The notes: generated from the sequence alone by a model not told the origin. 64,000 nt of DNA from Pontibacter populi (GCF_019336435.1 NZ_JAHWXQ010000001.1:744001-808000), one strand, 5' to 3'; positions 8,289 through 16,850 are shown, counted from the first letter of the stretch. Translations and numbers: made by a program.

Positions 8289-8738
8289 ATGGATCATTTA
8301 AGTTATAAGACCCTAAATGTCAGCAAGAAGACAGCCAACAAAGGCTGGGTGATTGTTGATGCAGGGCAAGGAAGCTTGGGTCGCGTGGCGTCTGAAATCG
8401 CCAAGATCCTGAAAGGCAAGAACAAGCCTTCGTACACGCCAAACGCTGACTGCGGTGACAACGTGATCGTTATCAATGCTGATGACACTCGTTTCACAGG
8501 TCGCAAGTGGGATCAGAAATACTACCTGTCACACACTGGTTATCCAGGTGGTCAGAGAAGAATTTCTCCACGTGAGCTAAAGGCTAAATCATCAACGCTG
8601 CTCGTAGAGCGCGCAGTTCGTGGCATGTTGCCTAAAGGCCCACTAGGTCGCGAGCTATTCCGTAATCTTCATGTTTTTGCAGGTAGCGAGCATCCATTTG
8701 CAGCTCAGCAGCCTAAAGAATTAACCTTCAACATCTAA
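8289..8738 (+). CDS. rplM: 50S ribosomal protein L13
   Basis: L13 of the large subunit, an early assembly protein. The 149 residues contain the family signatures VIVDAGQGSLGRVASEIAKIL, here seen as IVDAGQGSLGRVASEIA, then YTPNADCGDNVIVINAD and the C-terminal LFRNLHVFAGSEHPFAAQQP. Length is normal. It is first in an operon with rpsI, which starts six bases after its stop, the classic L13-S9 pair. The N-terminal leader of about 15 residues before the core (MDHLSYKTLNVSKKTANKGW) is typical of the phylum. Confidence 0.97.
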   Translation: MDHLSYKTLNVSKKTANKGWVIVDAGQGSLGRVASEIAKILKGKNKPSYTPNADCGDNVIVINADDTRFTGRKWDQKYYLSHTGYPGGQRRISPRELKAKSSTLLVERAVRGMLPKGPLGRELFRNLHVFAGSEHPFAAQQPKELTFNI

Positions 8739-8744
8739 TAATTA

Positions 8745-9131
8745 ATGGAAGTTATCAATACATCCGGTAGAAGAAAAACCTCGGTGGCACGTATCTATAT
8801 GACGGCCGGGCAAGGGAATATCACTATTAACGGTAAGGATATCAAGGCGTACTTCCCTAACGAAGTACTGCAAACTATAGTAAATCAGCCGTTTCAAACC
8901 TTAGATCTGATTGGCAAGTACGATGTTACTGCTAATTTAAAAGGTGGTGGTGTAAGCGGCCAGGCTGAGGCACTAAGACTTGCTATCTCTAAAGCCCTGG
9001 TAGTTGAGAACGCCGAGACTAAGTCAGTTCTGCGTAAAGAAGGTTTCGTAACCCGTGACCCTCGTATGGTAGAGCGTAAGAAGTTCGGTAAGCGTAAAGC
9101 ACGTCGTTCATTCCAGTTCAGCAAACGTTAA
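8745..9131 (+). CDS. rpsI: 30S ribosomal protein S9
   Basis: S9 of the small subunit, whose C-terminal tail reaches the P-site tRNA. The 128 residues contain SGRRKTSVARIYMTAGQG at the N-terminus, then GGGVSGQAEALRLAISKAL and the conserved basic end KFGKRKARRSFQFSKR with the terminal Lys-Arg. Length matches the family. It follows rplM by six bases and precedes rpsB by 21 bases. Confidence 0.97.
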   Translation: MEVINTSGRRKTSVARIYMTAGQGNITINGKDIKAYFPNEVLQTIVNQPFQTLDLIGKYDVTANLKGGGVSGQAEALRLAISKALVVENAETKSVLRKEGFVTRDPRMVERKKFGKRKARRSFQFSKR

Positions 9132-9152
9132 TATTAAAGGTGTATCAACAAC

Positions 9153-9920
9153 ATGGCAAGTACTAATTATAAAGAATTACTGGAAGCTGGTGTACACTTT
9201 GGACACCTTACCAGAAAGTGGGATCCGAAAATGGCTCCGTATATCTTCATGGAGAAGAACGGCATCCACATTATTGACCTTAACAAGACGTTAGTTGCGC
9301 TTGATGAAGCTACTACAGCTATCAAGAACATCGCTAAGTCTGGCCGTAAGATCATGTTCGTAGCTACTAAAAAGCAAGCGCAGGACATCGTTGCGGAAGA
9401 AGCAAAGCGTCTTAAAATGCCTTACGTTACCGATCGTTGGTTAGGCGGTATGCTTACTAACTTCGCTACTGTGCGTAAGTCTCTTAAGAAAATGTCAACC
9501 ATCGATAAGATGATGAAAGACAACACGGCTTATGCAGCTATCGCGAAGCGTGAGAAGCTTATGCTATCTCGTGAGCGTGAGAAACTGGAGCGTGTACTTG
9601 GTGGTATCGCAGATTTATCTCGTCTACCAGCTGCTCTTTTCATCGTTGACGTAAAGCGTGAGCACATCGCAGTTAAAGAAGCACACAAGCTTAACCTGCC
9701 TGTTTTCGCTATCTGCGATACTAACTCAAACCCTGAGTCAGTAGACTTCCCAATTCCTGCGAACGATGATGCTTCAAAATCAATTTCCCTGATCGTTTCT
9801 ATCATGGGTAAAGCGATTGAAGAAGGTCTTTCTGAGCGTAAGGTTGACAAAGAAGAAACAGAGCGCAAGCGTTCTGAAGACGAAGGCATCAAGGCTAAAC
9901 AAGAAGCTGACGAGCAATAA
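9153..9920 (+). CDS. rpsB: 30S ribosomal protein S2
   Basis: S2 of the small subunit, 255 residues. Signatures are ELLEAGVHFGHLTRKWDPKM at the start, IIDLNKTLVALDEA, and the family motif YVTDRWLGGMLTNFATVRKS; the C-terminal tail is charged and variable. It is third in the L13-S9-S2 cluster. Unlike many bacteria, where rpsB and tsf are one transcript, here a strong hairpin (9946-9989) separates it from tsf. Confidence 0.97.
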   Translation: MASTNYKELLEAGVHFGHLTRKWDPKMAPYIFMEKNGIHIIDLNKTLVALDEATTAIKNIAKSGRKIMFVATKKQAQDIVAEEAKRLKMPYVTDRWLGGMLTNFATVRKSLKKMSTIDKMMKDNTAYAAIAKREKLMLSREREKLERVLGGIADLSRLPAALFIVDVKREHIAVKEAHKLNLPVFAICDTNSNPESVDFPIPANDDASKSISLIVSIMGKAIEEGLSERKVDKEETERKRSEDEGIKAKQEADEQ

Positions 9921-9945
9921 GAACTTGTTCATATTGCAACCATAT

Positions 9946-9989
9946 CAAACTGAACATTGGGCAAGCTGCTTCAATGTTCAGTTTGTTTT
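9946..9989 (+). terminator. Terminator or attenuator after rpsB
   Basis: A 13-bp stem, CAAACTGAACATT with its complement AATGTTCAGTTTG, and a 14-nt loop followed by TTTTA. It lies between rpsB and tsf and would end or attenuate the ribosomal protein transcript. Confidence 0.75.
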
Positions 9990-10084
9990 AGGGGTTGGGG
10001 GATGTATAACTTATGTTAAACCATACGCCTCCCCTGCTACAGAAATTCTTAATTATTAATTCGTAATTCATAATTATAAAAATC

Positions 10085-10921
10085 ATGGCTATTACAGCAC
10101 AAGACGTTAACAGACTTCGCCAGGAAACTGGTGCTGGTATGATGGACTGCAAAAAAGCGCTTACAGAAGCAAACGGCGACTTTGAAGCAGCTAAAGATAT
10201 TCTGCGCAAGCAGGGACAAAAAATTGCCAGCAAACGTGCTGACAACGAAACTTCTGAAGGTATTGTATTAACTCAGGTTACTGCTGATGGCACAACAGGT
10301 AAAGTTGTTGCTATTGCCTGCGAAACTGAGCCGGTATCTAAGGTAGAAGACTTCAGAAACCTTGCACAGGCAGTTTTAGAGGCAGCTGTTTCTACGAACG
10401 CTACTTCTAAAGAAGAATTACTTGCTACGCCACAGGCTGATGGCCGTTCTCTTCAGGATCACATCACTGACCTGATGGGTAAGATCGGTGAGAAAATTGA
10501 TGTAGCATCTTACGAGACTATCACTGCTGAGAAAGTTGTAGCTTACAACCACTCTAATGGTAAATTAGGTGTACTTGTTGGCCTTAACAATACAAACGGT
10601 ACTGATGTAACTGAAGTTGGTAAAGATATCGCTATGCAGATCGCGGCTATGAAGCCAATCGCGTTGGATAAAGACGGTGTTGATGCAGCTACTGTAGAGC
10701 GTGAGATCGAGATCGGTAAAGATCAGGCACGTCAGGAAGGTAAGCCAGAAGCCATGCTTGAGAAAATTGCTCAGGGTAAACTGAACAAGTTCTACAAAGA
10801 AAGCACGCTGCTTAACCAGGAGTTCGTTAAAGATTCTTCTTTAACAATTTCTCAGCTTCTTGAGAAGACCAGCAAAGGCTTAACAGTTACTAACTTTAAG
10901 CGTGTAGCTATCGGTGGTTAA
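10085..10921 (+). CDS. tsf: Translation elongation factor Ts
   Basis: Nucleotide exchange factor for EF-Tu. The 278 residues start with the UBA-like domain (VNRLRQETGAGMMDCKKAL, NGDFEAAKDILRKQG) and include the exchange core GKVVAIACETEPVSK and VASYETITAEKVVAYNHSNG. The usual length is 270-290. It stands after the rpsB terminator with a 95-base AT-rich upstream region, so it probably has its own promoter, though I could not place one. A strong terminator follows at 10943. Confidence 0.96.
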   Translation: MAITAQDVNRLRQETGAGMMDCKKALTEANGDFEAAKDILRKQGQKIASKRADNETSEGIVLTQVTADGTTGKVVAIACETEPVSKVEDFRNLAQAVLEAAVSTNATSKEELLATPQADGRSLQDHITDLMGKIGEKIDVASYETITAEKVVAYNHSNGKLGVLVGLNNTNGTDVTEVGKDIAMQIAAMKPIALDKDGVDAATVEREIEIGKDQARQEGKPEAMLEKIAQGKLNKFYKESTLLNQEFVKDSSLTISQLLEKTSKGLTVTNFKRVAIGG

Positions 10922-10942
10922 TTAGCCCCAAAGCATATAAAT

Positions 10943-10974
10943 AAAAAAGCCCGCTGATAAAGCGGGCTTTTTTT
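10943..10974 (+). terminator. Intrinsic terminator of tsf
   Basis: An A-tract, the stem AGCCCGCT...AGCGGGCT with a GATAA loop, and seven T. Confidence 0.9.
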
Positions 10975-11042
10975 ATGGCTACTTTTAACGTCTCTGCTAT
11001 GGTGCGTTTATGCACTATAGGTTTTGTTGGTGGAAGAAATTT

Positions 11043-11579
11043 TTATTCTTTAATGGCAAACTCACTTTCAATGTTTAGGCTTCCTTGATTGTTAGAAATC
11101 TGTGGAGGAACATCAAAGGTGAGTAGTTGTTCCTTACTCATTAAGTTTGTTCCCTTTTGAAAATTATTCCCATTTATAGTCACTGGCCCTTCATACCAAC
11201 AATCAAAGAAATTAACAAAATCATGAAATTCGCTATTTTTAATAATTATAGAGCTTCCTAATTGATTATGTCCACCAGCTTGGAAGTCAAGGTAATTATC
11301 AAAAGTGCAGTTTTCAATAATTAAACCACCCAAAAAATAAGTAAACACAAACTGACAGTTCTTAAATCTAGAATTTAGAAGTTTAACAGGCGATTTAAAC
11401 TGGCTAACACTTCCAGAAAAGCTTTCAATTATGCAGTTTTCAATCACTACATCCTTATCCCAAACGTCACTAATCTCTATTTTTACTTCCCCTTCTACAT
11501 ATAAGTCCGATAATGGCTTTCCTTCATTGAGTAAGTCCATTGCTCTTTCAGATATAATGTTGTGGGAAGGTTCAGTCAT
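11043..11579 (-). CDS. Hypothetical protein with right-handed beta-helix-like repeats
   Basis: Function unknown. The 178-residue protein has repeated short strands of the form I-I-x-N-C/S-x-F (VVIENCIIESF, KLLNSRFKNCQFVF, LIIENCTFDNYLDF, SIIIKNSEFHDFVNF, VTINGNNFQKG). This is what a pentapeptide-repeat or parallel beta-helix protein looks like. No signal peptide or membrane helix is seen, so it is probably cytosolic. The coding region is visibly more AT-rich than its neighbours and holds one of the two AT-rich orphans of the window, which could mean recent acquisition. It starts at an ATG and stands between the tsf terminator and an unrelated small gene. Confidence 0.65.
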   Translation of the reverse strand: MTEPSHNIISERAMDLLNEGKPLSDLYVEGEVKIEISDVWDKDVVIENCIIESFSGSVSQFKSPVKLLNSRFKNCQFVFTYFLGGLIIENCTFDNYLDFQAGGHNQLGSSIIIKNSEFHDFVNFFDCWYEGPVTINGNNFQKGTNLMSKEQLLTFDVPPQISNNQGSLNIESEFAIKE

Positions 11580-11629
11580 ACTTTTCTATTACCACCAACT
11601 AGCAGATAAACGTAATAACGTAAGCGAAC

Positions 11630-11872
11630 TTACCCATTCCTTCTCACTGTACTCACAAACGCATCGCGCATATCAACGAAGCGGTTTACCACAGCTTCAA
11701 TAAATTCATCGTCCAGTAAGGCGATAGCACCTTCGTCACCATTTACTTCGGTTTCTTCAATTTTATAGAGCTGCTCCAGGTTAGCTTTCTCCAGTTTCAG
11801 GATATACTTTCCGTTATAAGAATGTAAGGTGATCTTTACATGTGGGTTTGGGATGTCTGCTACTACTCTCAT
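11630..11872 (-). CDS. Small conserved-looking acidic protein of unknown function
   Basis: Not recognised. The 80 residues begin MRVVADIPNPHVKITLHSY and continue GKYILKLEKANLEQLYKIEE, then an acidic middle and a helical end with VVNRFVDMRDAFVSTVRR. The codon use and base composition match the neighbouring chromosomal genes and differ from the AT-rich gene at 11043, which supports it as a real resident gene. It has an ATG start with no signal peptide. It is monocistronic, 50 bases upstream of the AT-rich gene on the same strand. Confidence 0.6.
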   Translation of the reverse strand: MRVVADIPNPHVKITLHSYNGKYILKLEKANLEQLYKIEETEVNGDEGAIALLDDEFIEAVVNRFVDMRDAFVSTVRRNG

Positions 11873-11926
11873 AGTTTATATGTGCTGTTTAGTTAGTTAT
11901 GTTAATGTTTAAATCGGGACAAGAAT

Positions 11927-11965
11927 AACCCACCCCTACCCCTCCGAGGAGGGGAATTAAAATTC
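11927..11965. repeat. REP-like GC-rich palindromic repeat, family A
   Basis: ACCCACCCCTACCCCTCCGAGGAGGGG followed by AATTAAAATT. The palindromic core is CCCCTCCGAGGAGGGG. It closely resembles the copies at 23635, 33584 and 37640. Confidence 0.75.
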
Positions 11966-12003
11966 ACTCTTTTGTCTTTTGTCTAAATATCCTTTGTCTA
12001 TAG

Positions 12004-13815
12004 TTACTCTTCGTTAATAGCAATGCCCATCAACTGCATAAGCTTGCTGGCGTTAAAGCTACCGCAAATGCCGCGCTGCAGTTTATAATCGAAGAGAATT
12101 TTATCGCCTTCTATTGTGCTATTGAAACTATAGTTCTCTACACTACCTTTTAGTTCTTCTTCCATCTCGCCAAGTTCCAGGTCGTGCGTCGAGATCATGC
12201 CGGAACTATAGCGGTTATGCAATTGCCTGATCAATGCCATCGCGCCTAAATGTCTGTCACGGGAGTTGGTGCCTTTCAGTATCTCATCCAGCAGATAAAA
12301 GACTGGTTCGCCCTGTTCCGTCATATTCAGCAGTATACGCAGGCGTTTCAGTTCGGCATAAAAAGAAGATGTACTTTCAGCAAGATTATCTACAGTGCGC
12401 ATGGCTGTATACACCTGAGCAGGAGCAACGCGCAAGCTGCGGGCACAGACCGGCGCACCGGCAAAAGCCAGCACCATATTAATACCTACTGTCCGCAGGA
12501 AAGTAGTTTTGCCAGACATGTTAGAGCCGGTAACTATAATAGTGTGCCCTACTCCCTGCATCGAAAAACTATTAGCAATGCGCTCTGATACAAAAATAAG
12601 CGGGTGCGCCAGTTGCTCCGCTGTAAATTCAAAAGGAACGTCGCTGATCTCCGGGATGGCATGTGTAGGGTTCGCGTACTGGTGCGCAGCTATGCTGGCT
12701 ATAGTTTCGAAATTGGCCAGCACATCCAAAGAGCCTTTTACCTGCTCCAAGTAACGGTCACGCCAGTTCTCCAGCCGGTACATCCACAGGAAATCCCACA
12801 TCAGGATCGTGTTCAGGAAAAAGGCCATGAGCGTGCTCAGCCTGTACGAAAAGAAATCGATGATGGTAGCCAGTTTGCCTAATGCTACGGATGCCCTTAC
12901 GTTACCTACGTGCAGCTGCTTTTGTAAATCAACGAGCATCGGGGCATGGAACTGGTGTTGTTCAATATGCTGCAGCTGCTGGGTATAGCTCTGCATGGCT
13001 TCGTAAATAGCAATGCTGTTGTCGTAAAATGCATCCCGCTCTACCCGAAACCGGTAAGCCAGCAGTGATTGCACTACCAATAAGCCAACAGCTGGATAAC
13101 CGGAGTAACCATAAAACCACGCAACTATAGCCACCAGCGTAACTATAGGAACTATAAAAATCAGGGGCTTCAGGTAGGTGTGTTTGCTGTAGAAGCGGTT
13201 CTCCTGTAGCCAGGCAAAGAAATCCGCCTTACTTTCCTGTATGTGCTTATAGTGTCGTGGTGTTGCCAGCAGGTTTTGCAGCCAATCTATAGCAGTAGTG
13301 CCGGCAAGCTCAGCCAAAGCCTCCTGACGGTGTAAAATCTCCGTTTTAGATGCTCTGTGTTGCAGCCAGGCGGCCAGCTTTGCTTTGCCTATAGTTGTAA
13401 CAGACCGGTTTATAAGCTGAAAAAGTGAGTTTGACCCAAAAATATCGAGGTCAGAGGTATACGGGTGATGATCATCTGTAAATTCGCGTCCGCTTTCGAG
13501 TTTACTGATGTTACCTTTCAGGCGGTCCAGTTCTTCGTGGTTAAGTTCGTGGAGTAAGCTCAGGTGTTGTCGCTGATACTCCAGGCGGGTGTGCCAGCGC
13601 ATGACAACTACAAAAAGCATATACCCGACAACTATAGCCAGGGCGCCCAGCAAGTTGTTACCGGTACTAAAGAAATGGTAAGCTGCTGCAGCGCCGGCCA
13701 CAAACAGGAACACGCGCAACCACGACACTCGAGATGCCTTGCCTGCGGCTATAGTTTCCTGTTGCTTAAAATCGGTTGCCCGGGAACTATAGATCTCTGA
13801 TGGATTATGCTGCAT
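12004..13815 (-). CDS. MutS-related ATPase with predicted membrane helices
   Basis: A 603-residue protein with the MutS domain V ATPase at its C-terminus: Walker A GSNMSGKTT (residues 430-438), the segment MRTVDNLAESTSSFYAELKR, Walker B FYLLDEILKGTN (506-517) and the STHD motif with its His. The N-terminal mismatch-recognition domain is missing. Instead there are two hydrophobic hairpins, near residues 33-72 and 216-255, so the protein looks membrane-attached. A MutS core-like helical region links them to the ATPase. Annotation as mismatch repair MutS would be misleading; the role is unknown. The start codon lies three bases after the RidA-like gene stop, so the two are one operon. Confidence 0.85.
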   Translation of the reverse strand: MQHNPSEIYSSRATDFKQQETIAAGKASRVSWLRVFLFVAGAAAAYHFFSTGNNLLGALAIVVGYMLFVVVMRWHTRLEYQRQHLSLLHELNHEELDRLKGNISKLESGREFTDDHHPYTSDLDIFGSNSLFQLINRSVTTIGKAKLAAWLQHRASKTEILHRQEALAELAGTTAIDWLQNLLATPRHYKHIQESKADFFAWLQENRFYSKHTYLKPLIFIVPIVTLVAIVAWFYGYSGYPAVGLLVVQSLLAYRFRVERDAFYDNSIAIYEAMQSYTQQLQHIEQHQFHAPMLVDLQKQLHVGNVRASVALGKLATIIDFFSYRLSTLMAFFLNTILMWDFLWMYRLENWRDRYLEQVKGSLDVLANFETIASIAAHQYANPTHAIPEISDVPFEFTAEQLAHPLIFVSERIANSFSMQGVGHTIIVTGSNMSGKTTFLRTVGINMVLAFAGAPVCARSLRVAPAQVYTAMRTVDNLAESTSSFYAELKRLRILLNMTEQGEPVFYLLDEILKGTNSRDRHLGAMALIRQLHNRYSSGMISTHDLELGEMEEELKGSVENYSFNSTIEGDKILFDYKLQRGICGSFNASKLMQLMGIAINEE

Positions 13816-13818
13816 GTG

Positions 13819-14241
13819 TTAGATAGTAGCGATACACTTCAGTTCAATAGCAATTGGTGTTGGCAGGCTGCTGATCTCTACCGTAGTGCGGCAGGGTTGG
13901 TTATCCTTAAAATACTCAGCGTAAATGCGGTTATAAGTCGCAAAGTCAGCTTTCATGTTCGTCAGGAATACGGTAACATCAACCAGTTTATCCCAGCTGG
14001 AGCCGGCATCTTCTAAAATATATTTTACATTCTGAAACACAGACCGACATTGAGTCTCGATATCATAAGAGGTAATGTTACCGGCTTCATCGAGCTCTAC
14101 GCCAGGTATCTTTTTAGTGCCACGCTCGCGGGGGCCAACGCCAGACAGGAATAACAGGTTGCCTACTTTGCAGGCATGCGGATATAGCCCGACAGGTTCC
14201 GGGGCTTTTGATGAATTAAGTATCTCGTTTTGATTTGCCAT
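13819..14241 (-). CDS. RidA/YjgF-family protein, 2-aminomuconate deaminase-like
   Basis: A 140-residue member of the RidA/YjgF/UK114 family, which hydrolyse reactive enamines or imines. The sequence PVGLYPHACKVGNLLFLSGV then GPRERGTKKIPGVELDEAG and CRTTVEISSLPTPIAIELKC is closer to the AmnD (2-aminomuconate deaminase) branch than to short RidA, which suggests a part in aminomuconate or kynurenine breakdown. No other genes of that pathway are nearby, so this is tentative. I start it at the ATG at 14241; a TTG six bases earlier is an alternative. It directly precedes the MutS-like gene. Confidence 0.85.
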   Translation of the reverse strand: MANQNEILNSSKAPEPVGLYPHACKVGNLLFLSGVGPRERGTKKIPGVELDEAGNITSYDIETQCRSVFQNVKYILEDAGSSWDKLVDVTVFLTNMKADFATYNRIYAEYFKDNQPCRTTVEISSLPTPIAIELKCIATI

Positions 14242-14286
14242 AGTCAAATATAAGCAATGTGGCTATTATACCCTACCTAAACGCAA

Positions 14287-14309
14287 AGAGCCGGCGCTTG
14301 GCCGGCTCT
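14287..14309 (-). terminator. Probable terminator of the sigma/anti-sigma operon
   Basis: A 9-bp GC-rich stem AGAGCCGGC/GCCGGCTCT with a GCTTG loop. On the minus strand it lies just after the last gene of the operon, but the T-run behind it is poor. Confidence 0.55.
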
Positions 14310-14346
14310 AAACTATAACAAAACAACATTACACAAACAGGTAAAT

Positions 14347-15447
14347 CTATTGGGTAAACCTAACATCGCCATACTTGGAGGTGATAGAAACAGCTGCTTT
14401 AGGCGAAGCTGTGCCAAACCGACCTTTATAGTCCGCAGAGGTATAGTCCTTTTCTATAGAGGTAAGATTAACCAGGTCTTTGTTAACCTTAAAGTCACCA
14501 TACTGCACATTTACATCAAAATTAAAGGCAGAATTATCGGCAAAGTTCAGCGAAATCGGGATGTAGGTGCTTGCCAGCCTGATGTTACGGATACCGCTGC
14601 TGATATTATTTATCCGGAACGAACCATATTTCATATCCATGTTTATCTCTTCACCCAGCTTGCCTATAGTTAGTTCGCTGTATTTGCTAAAACCCTTCAG
14701 CTCTTTTGCTTCAGCCACATTCATATTAAAGTAAGCTACCTGCAGGTTTCCGCCGTTTATATAGCCGCAGCTACCAGAACCATACGTTAGTTTAAGGTTA
14801 TTCTCTGCGTTGGCCATACGCTCGCTTTTAAAGTTGCCGTATTTCACATCAACATTTACCTTACCTTTCAGGGCTGCCAGGTACACATCGCCATACTTAT
14901 TCTCTACAGTTAAGGCGTTAGCTTCGGGCATATAAATGGTATAGTTTATCTCTGATGAGCTTGGGCCCGACATGCGCGACTGATCGTAGACTGTTCTCAA
15001 TAAGATCGTATTTCCTTCTCTCCCTTCTTCTACGTTCATGCGGTTCAGCATTTCGTTTACCTTACTTTCAGATCCGGCACGGGCAATCATATCTACCTTC
15101 ACCTTAATCTCATTTTTGTTCCAGGTATTTACATGCACACGACCGAACCTATTGCTGATGTTCAGTATATCAGAACTATTAACCTTATAGGTTTTCTCGA
15201 AGGTCTTGCGCTTTTCGGCATCGTACTTAACACCGGCTGCGGGTTGTATTCTAACATCAGGCTGAATATGAGGTACAACTATAGTTCTTACATTCGGGAT
15301 AACTATAGCTACAGCGCCATTAGGGCATGGCGCAGCCGGGGGTGTAGGTTGGGATGGTACTTCCGGCGCTTGGCGACCGAGTACCATAGCAGGTGCCATT
15401 ACAAGCATAACAGCCAGGCAGCGTAAAGATCTATACATTAGTTTCAT
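14347..15447 (-). CDS. Secreted protein with repeated KYG-type strands (DUF4097-like), product of an ECF sigma operon
   Basis: A 366-residue exported protein: the N-terminal signal peptide has core LAVMLVMAPAMVLG and a Pro-rich segment follows. The mature part is a run of beta-strand repeats built on [K/Q]YG[D/N/S][V/F]: NKYGDV, VKYGNF, MKYGSF, VQYGDF and SKYGDV, plus a first FGRV. This resembles DUF4097/DUF2807-type beta-solenoid domains of bacterial surface proteins. Function is unknown. Its ATG overlaps the anti-sigma stop by 17 bases (a second ATG at 15438 is possible), so it belongs to the same transcript and is probably linked to the stimulus sensed by the sigma factor. Confidence 0.75.
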   Translation of the reverse strand: MKLMYRSLRCLAVMLVMAPAMVLGRQAPEVPSQPTPPAAPCPNGAVAIVIPNVRTIVVPHIQPDVRIQPAAGVKYDAEKRKTFEKTYKVNSSDILNISNRFGRVHVNTWNKNEIKVKVDMIARAGSESKVNEMLNRMNVEEGREGNTILLRTVYDQSRMSGPSSSEINYTIYMPEANALTVENKYGDVYLAALKGKVNVDVKYGNFKSERMANAENNLKLTYGSGSCGYINGGNLQVAYFNMNVAEAKELKGFSKYSELTIGKLGEEINMDMKYGSFRINNISSGIRNIRLASTYIPISLNFADNSAFNFDVNVQYGDFKVNKDLVNLTSIEKDYTSADYKGRFGTASPKAAVSITSKYGDVRFTQ

Positions 15448-16066
15448 TGCTTAAAGGTTCTTCGGTTGTTGTTTGTTTTTGGAGTTTCTCAATTTTCTGG
15501 AGCACTTCCAGCTGGCGATTCAGCACTTCGATCCGTAGCTGCAGGTTCTGGATCATGGCGTTCATCACTTTATCAGAGTTAGGACTTGTTAGTAATTGCT
15601 GTTTAAGTTGGATGTAGCTGCTGTCGAGGCGGGCTATTTCACGGTCTATATCGCGTTTCTCATCCAAGCCGAGCACTTTCATGTCGTACTCGCTCAGTTC
15701 TTCGCGTTTGTCTTTCAGCTGACTGGTATAGTAGGCTTCTACTTCTACCAGTTCAGGGGCTATTTTATTAATTGCAGGTTGATTTACGGCGGCAATCGTA
15801 TAGTTGCCCTCGGCTGTACGCTCCTTGGTTACCCACAGCGTAAGGCCGCAACCAATAAGCAGTAAAATAGCCGCAGCTACACGCATAAAAGCCATATTGC
15901 CACTAAAACTGAAGCTTTCACCAAAGCTGAACTTAATTACTTTGGTTGTCTCTTTGGGTTTTGCCGAAATCTCCTGACAGATCTCCTGCCAAAGCTCCGG
16001 CCGCGGCTCGTATACATCGAAATCATCCCGATGCTCGCCTACAAAATCTTTCAGTCTATCTTTCAT
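15431..16066 (-). CDS. Probable anti-sigma factor with one transmembrane helix
   Basis: A 211-residue membrane protein encoded between an ECF sigma factor and its secreted companion, which is the usual place of the anti-sigma factor. Residues 1-55 are cytosolic (HRDDFDVYEPRPELWQEI is typical of Bacteroidota anti-sigma N-termini). One helix follows near 58-80 (FMRVAAAILLLIGCGLTLWV), then an extracytoplasmic part rich in charged helices likely to form a coiled coil (about 105-200). There is no zinc-binding H-x3-C-x2-C motif, so it is not a ZAS-type anti-sigma. The identity rests on context plus topology. The gap to the sigma gene is 20 bases. Confidence 0.8.
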   Translation of the reverse strand: MKDRLKDFVGEHRDDFDVYEPRPELWQEICQEISAKPKETTKVIKFSFGESFSFSGNMAFMRVAAAILLLIGCGLTLWVTKERTAEGNYTIAAVNQPAINKIAPELVEVEAYYTSQLKDKREELSEYDMKVLGLDEKRDIDREIARLDSSYIQLKQQLLTSPNSDKVMNAMIQNLQLRIEVLNRQLEVLQKIEKLQKQTTTEEPLSNETNV

Positions 16067-16086
16067 TTTTGTTTTTGTTTGTTTTA

Positions 16087-16647
16087 TCAGGCCGCAAAAT
16101 GTGGCGCACTCATAATCTCCAGTAGTTTTTTCCGGGCTCTGCTGTACTGCGATTTAGAAGTAGATTCCGAAACGTTCAGTATCTCTCCTATCTCGGCGTG
16201 GTCGTAACCTTCCAGCAAGTATAAGCTCAGCACAACCCGGTACCCATCTGGCAATCGTTGTATGGCGCGGCGCACGTTTTCCACCTGCCATTCTGTGTCA
16301 TTGTCTTCAGTTATGTCGTCAGCTACTTCGGCGGCTACACGTTCATCCATGGGCACCAACTCTGCACGGCGCTTCCGGATGGCATTGATAGAGGCATTAA
16401 CCACTATCTTTTTTAGCCAGCTCCCGAACGAGGCTTCAGACTTATAGGCATGTAGGTTTTTAAAAGCGCTGATGAAGGCTTCCTGAAGTACATCTTCAGC
16501 TTCGGCGTAATCGTTAATGATGCGCATGCTCACGTTAAACATGGCCTTGGAGTATAGCTTGTATAGTTCGTACTGTGCCCGGTTGTCGCCACCCTTGCAC
16601 CGTTCCACTATATGCTGGTTTACGTCCTGATAAGTAGATGTCTCCAA
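16087..16647 (-). CDS. ECF-type RNA polymerase sigma factor
   Basis: A 186-residue extracytoplasmic-function sigma factor. Region 2 reads AQYELYKLYSKAMFNVSMRI and DYAEAEDVLQEAFISAFKNL; region 4 reads IQRLPDGYRVVLSLYLLEGY and HAEIGEILNVSESTSKSQYS, ending KKLLEIM. The start is a TTG at 16647: an in-frame stop lies upstream, and the next ATG falls inside region 2. It is first in the operon sigma, anti-sigma, KYG-repeat protein, and such units usually autoregulate. I found no recognisable ECF promoter in the 290-base upstream gap, which also looks free of other genes. Confidence 0.93.
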   Translation of the reverse strand: METSTYQDVNQHIVERCKGGDNRAQYELYKLYSKAMFNVSMRIINDYAEAEDVLQEAFISAFKNLHAYKSEASFGSWLKKIVVNASINAIRKRRAELVPMDERVAAEVADDITEDNDTEWQVENVRRAIQRLPDGYRVVLSLYLLEGYDHAEIGEILNVSESTSKSQYSRARKKLLEIMSAPHFAA

Positions 16648-16850
16648 GTTACTCCAGTTTAGCTATTCTGTTTTTGTTACGTCATCCATGGCTTTGCCGC
16701 CTTCCCTCCTTCATTGCTTTCTCCCTACTTCCACACTAAAGACAAAAGCATTTACCGGGGGTTGCATCAAGTTGCAAAATTTTTCCTGATATTTCCCCGT
16801 TGCCCCGGCGCTACCTATAGTTTACCACCTTGCAGCACGGTATTCACAAA

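Noticed and set aside
12004..13815. Mismatch repair MutS.
   Set aside because: No mismatch-recognition domain; instead membrane-like helices.
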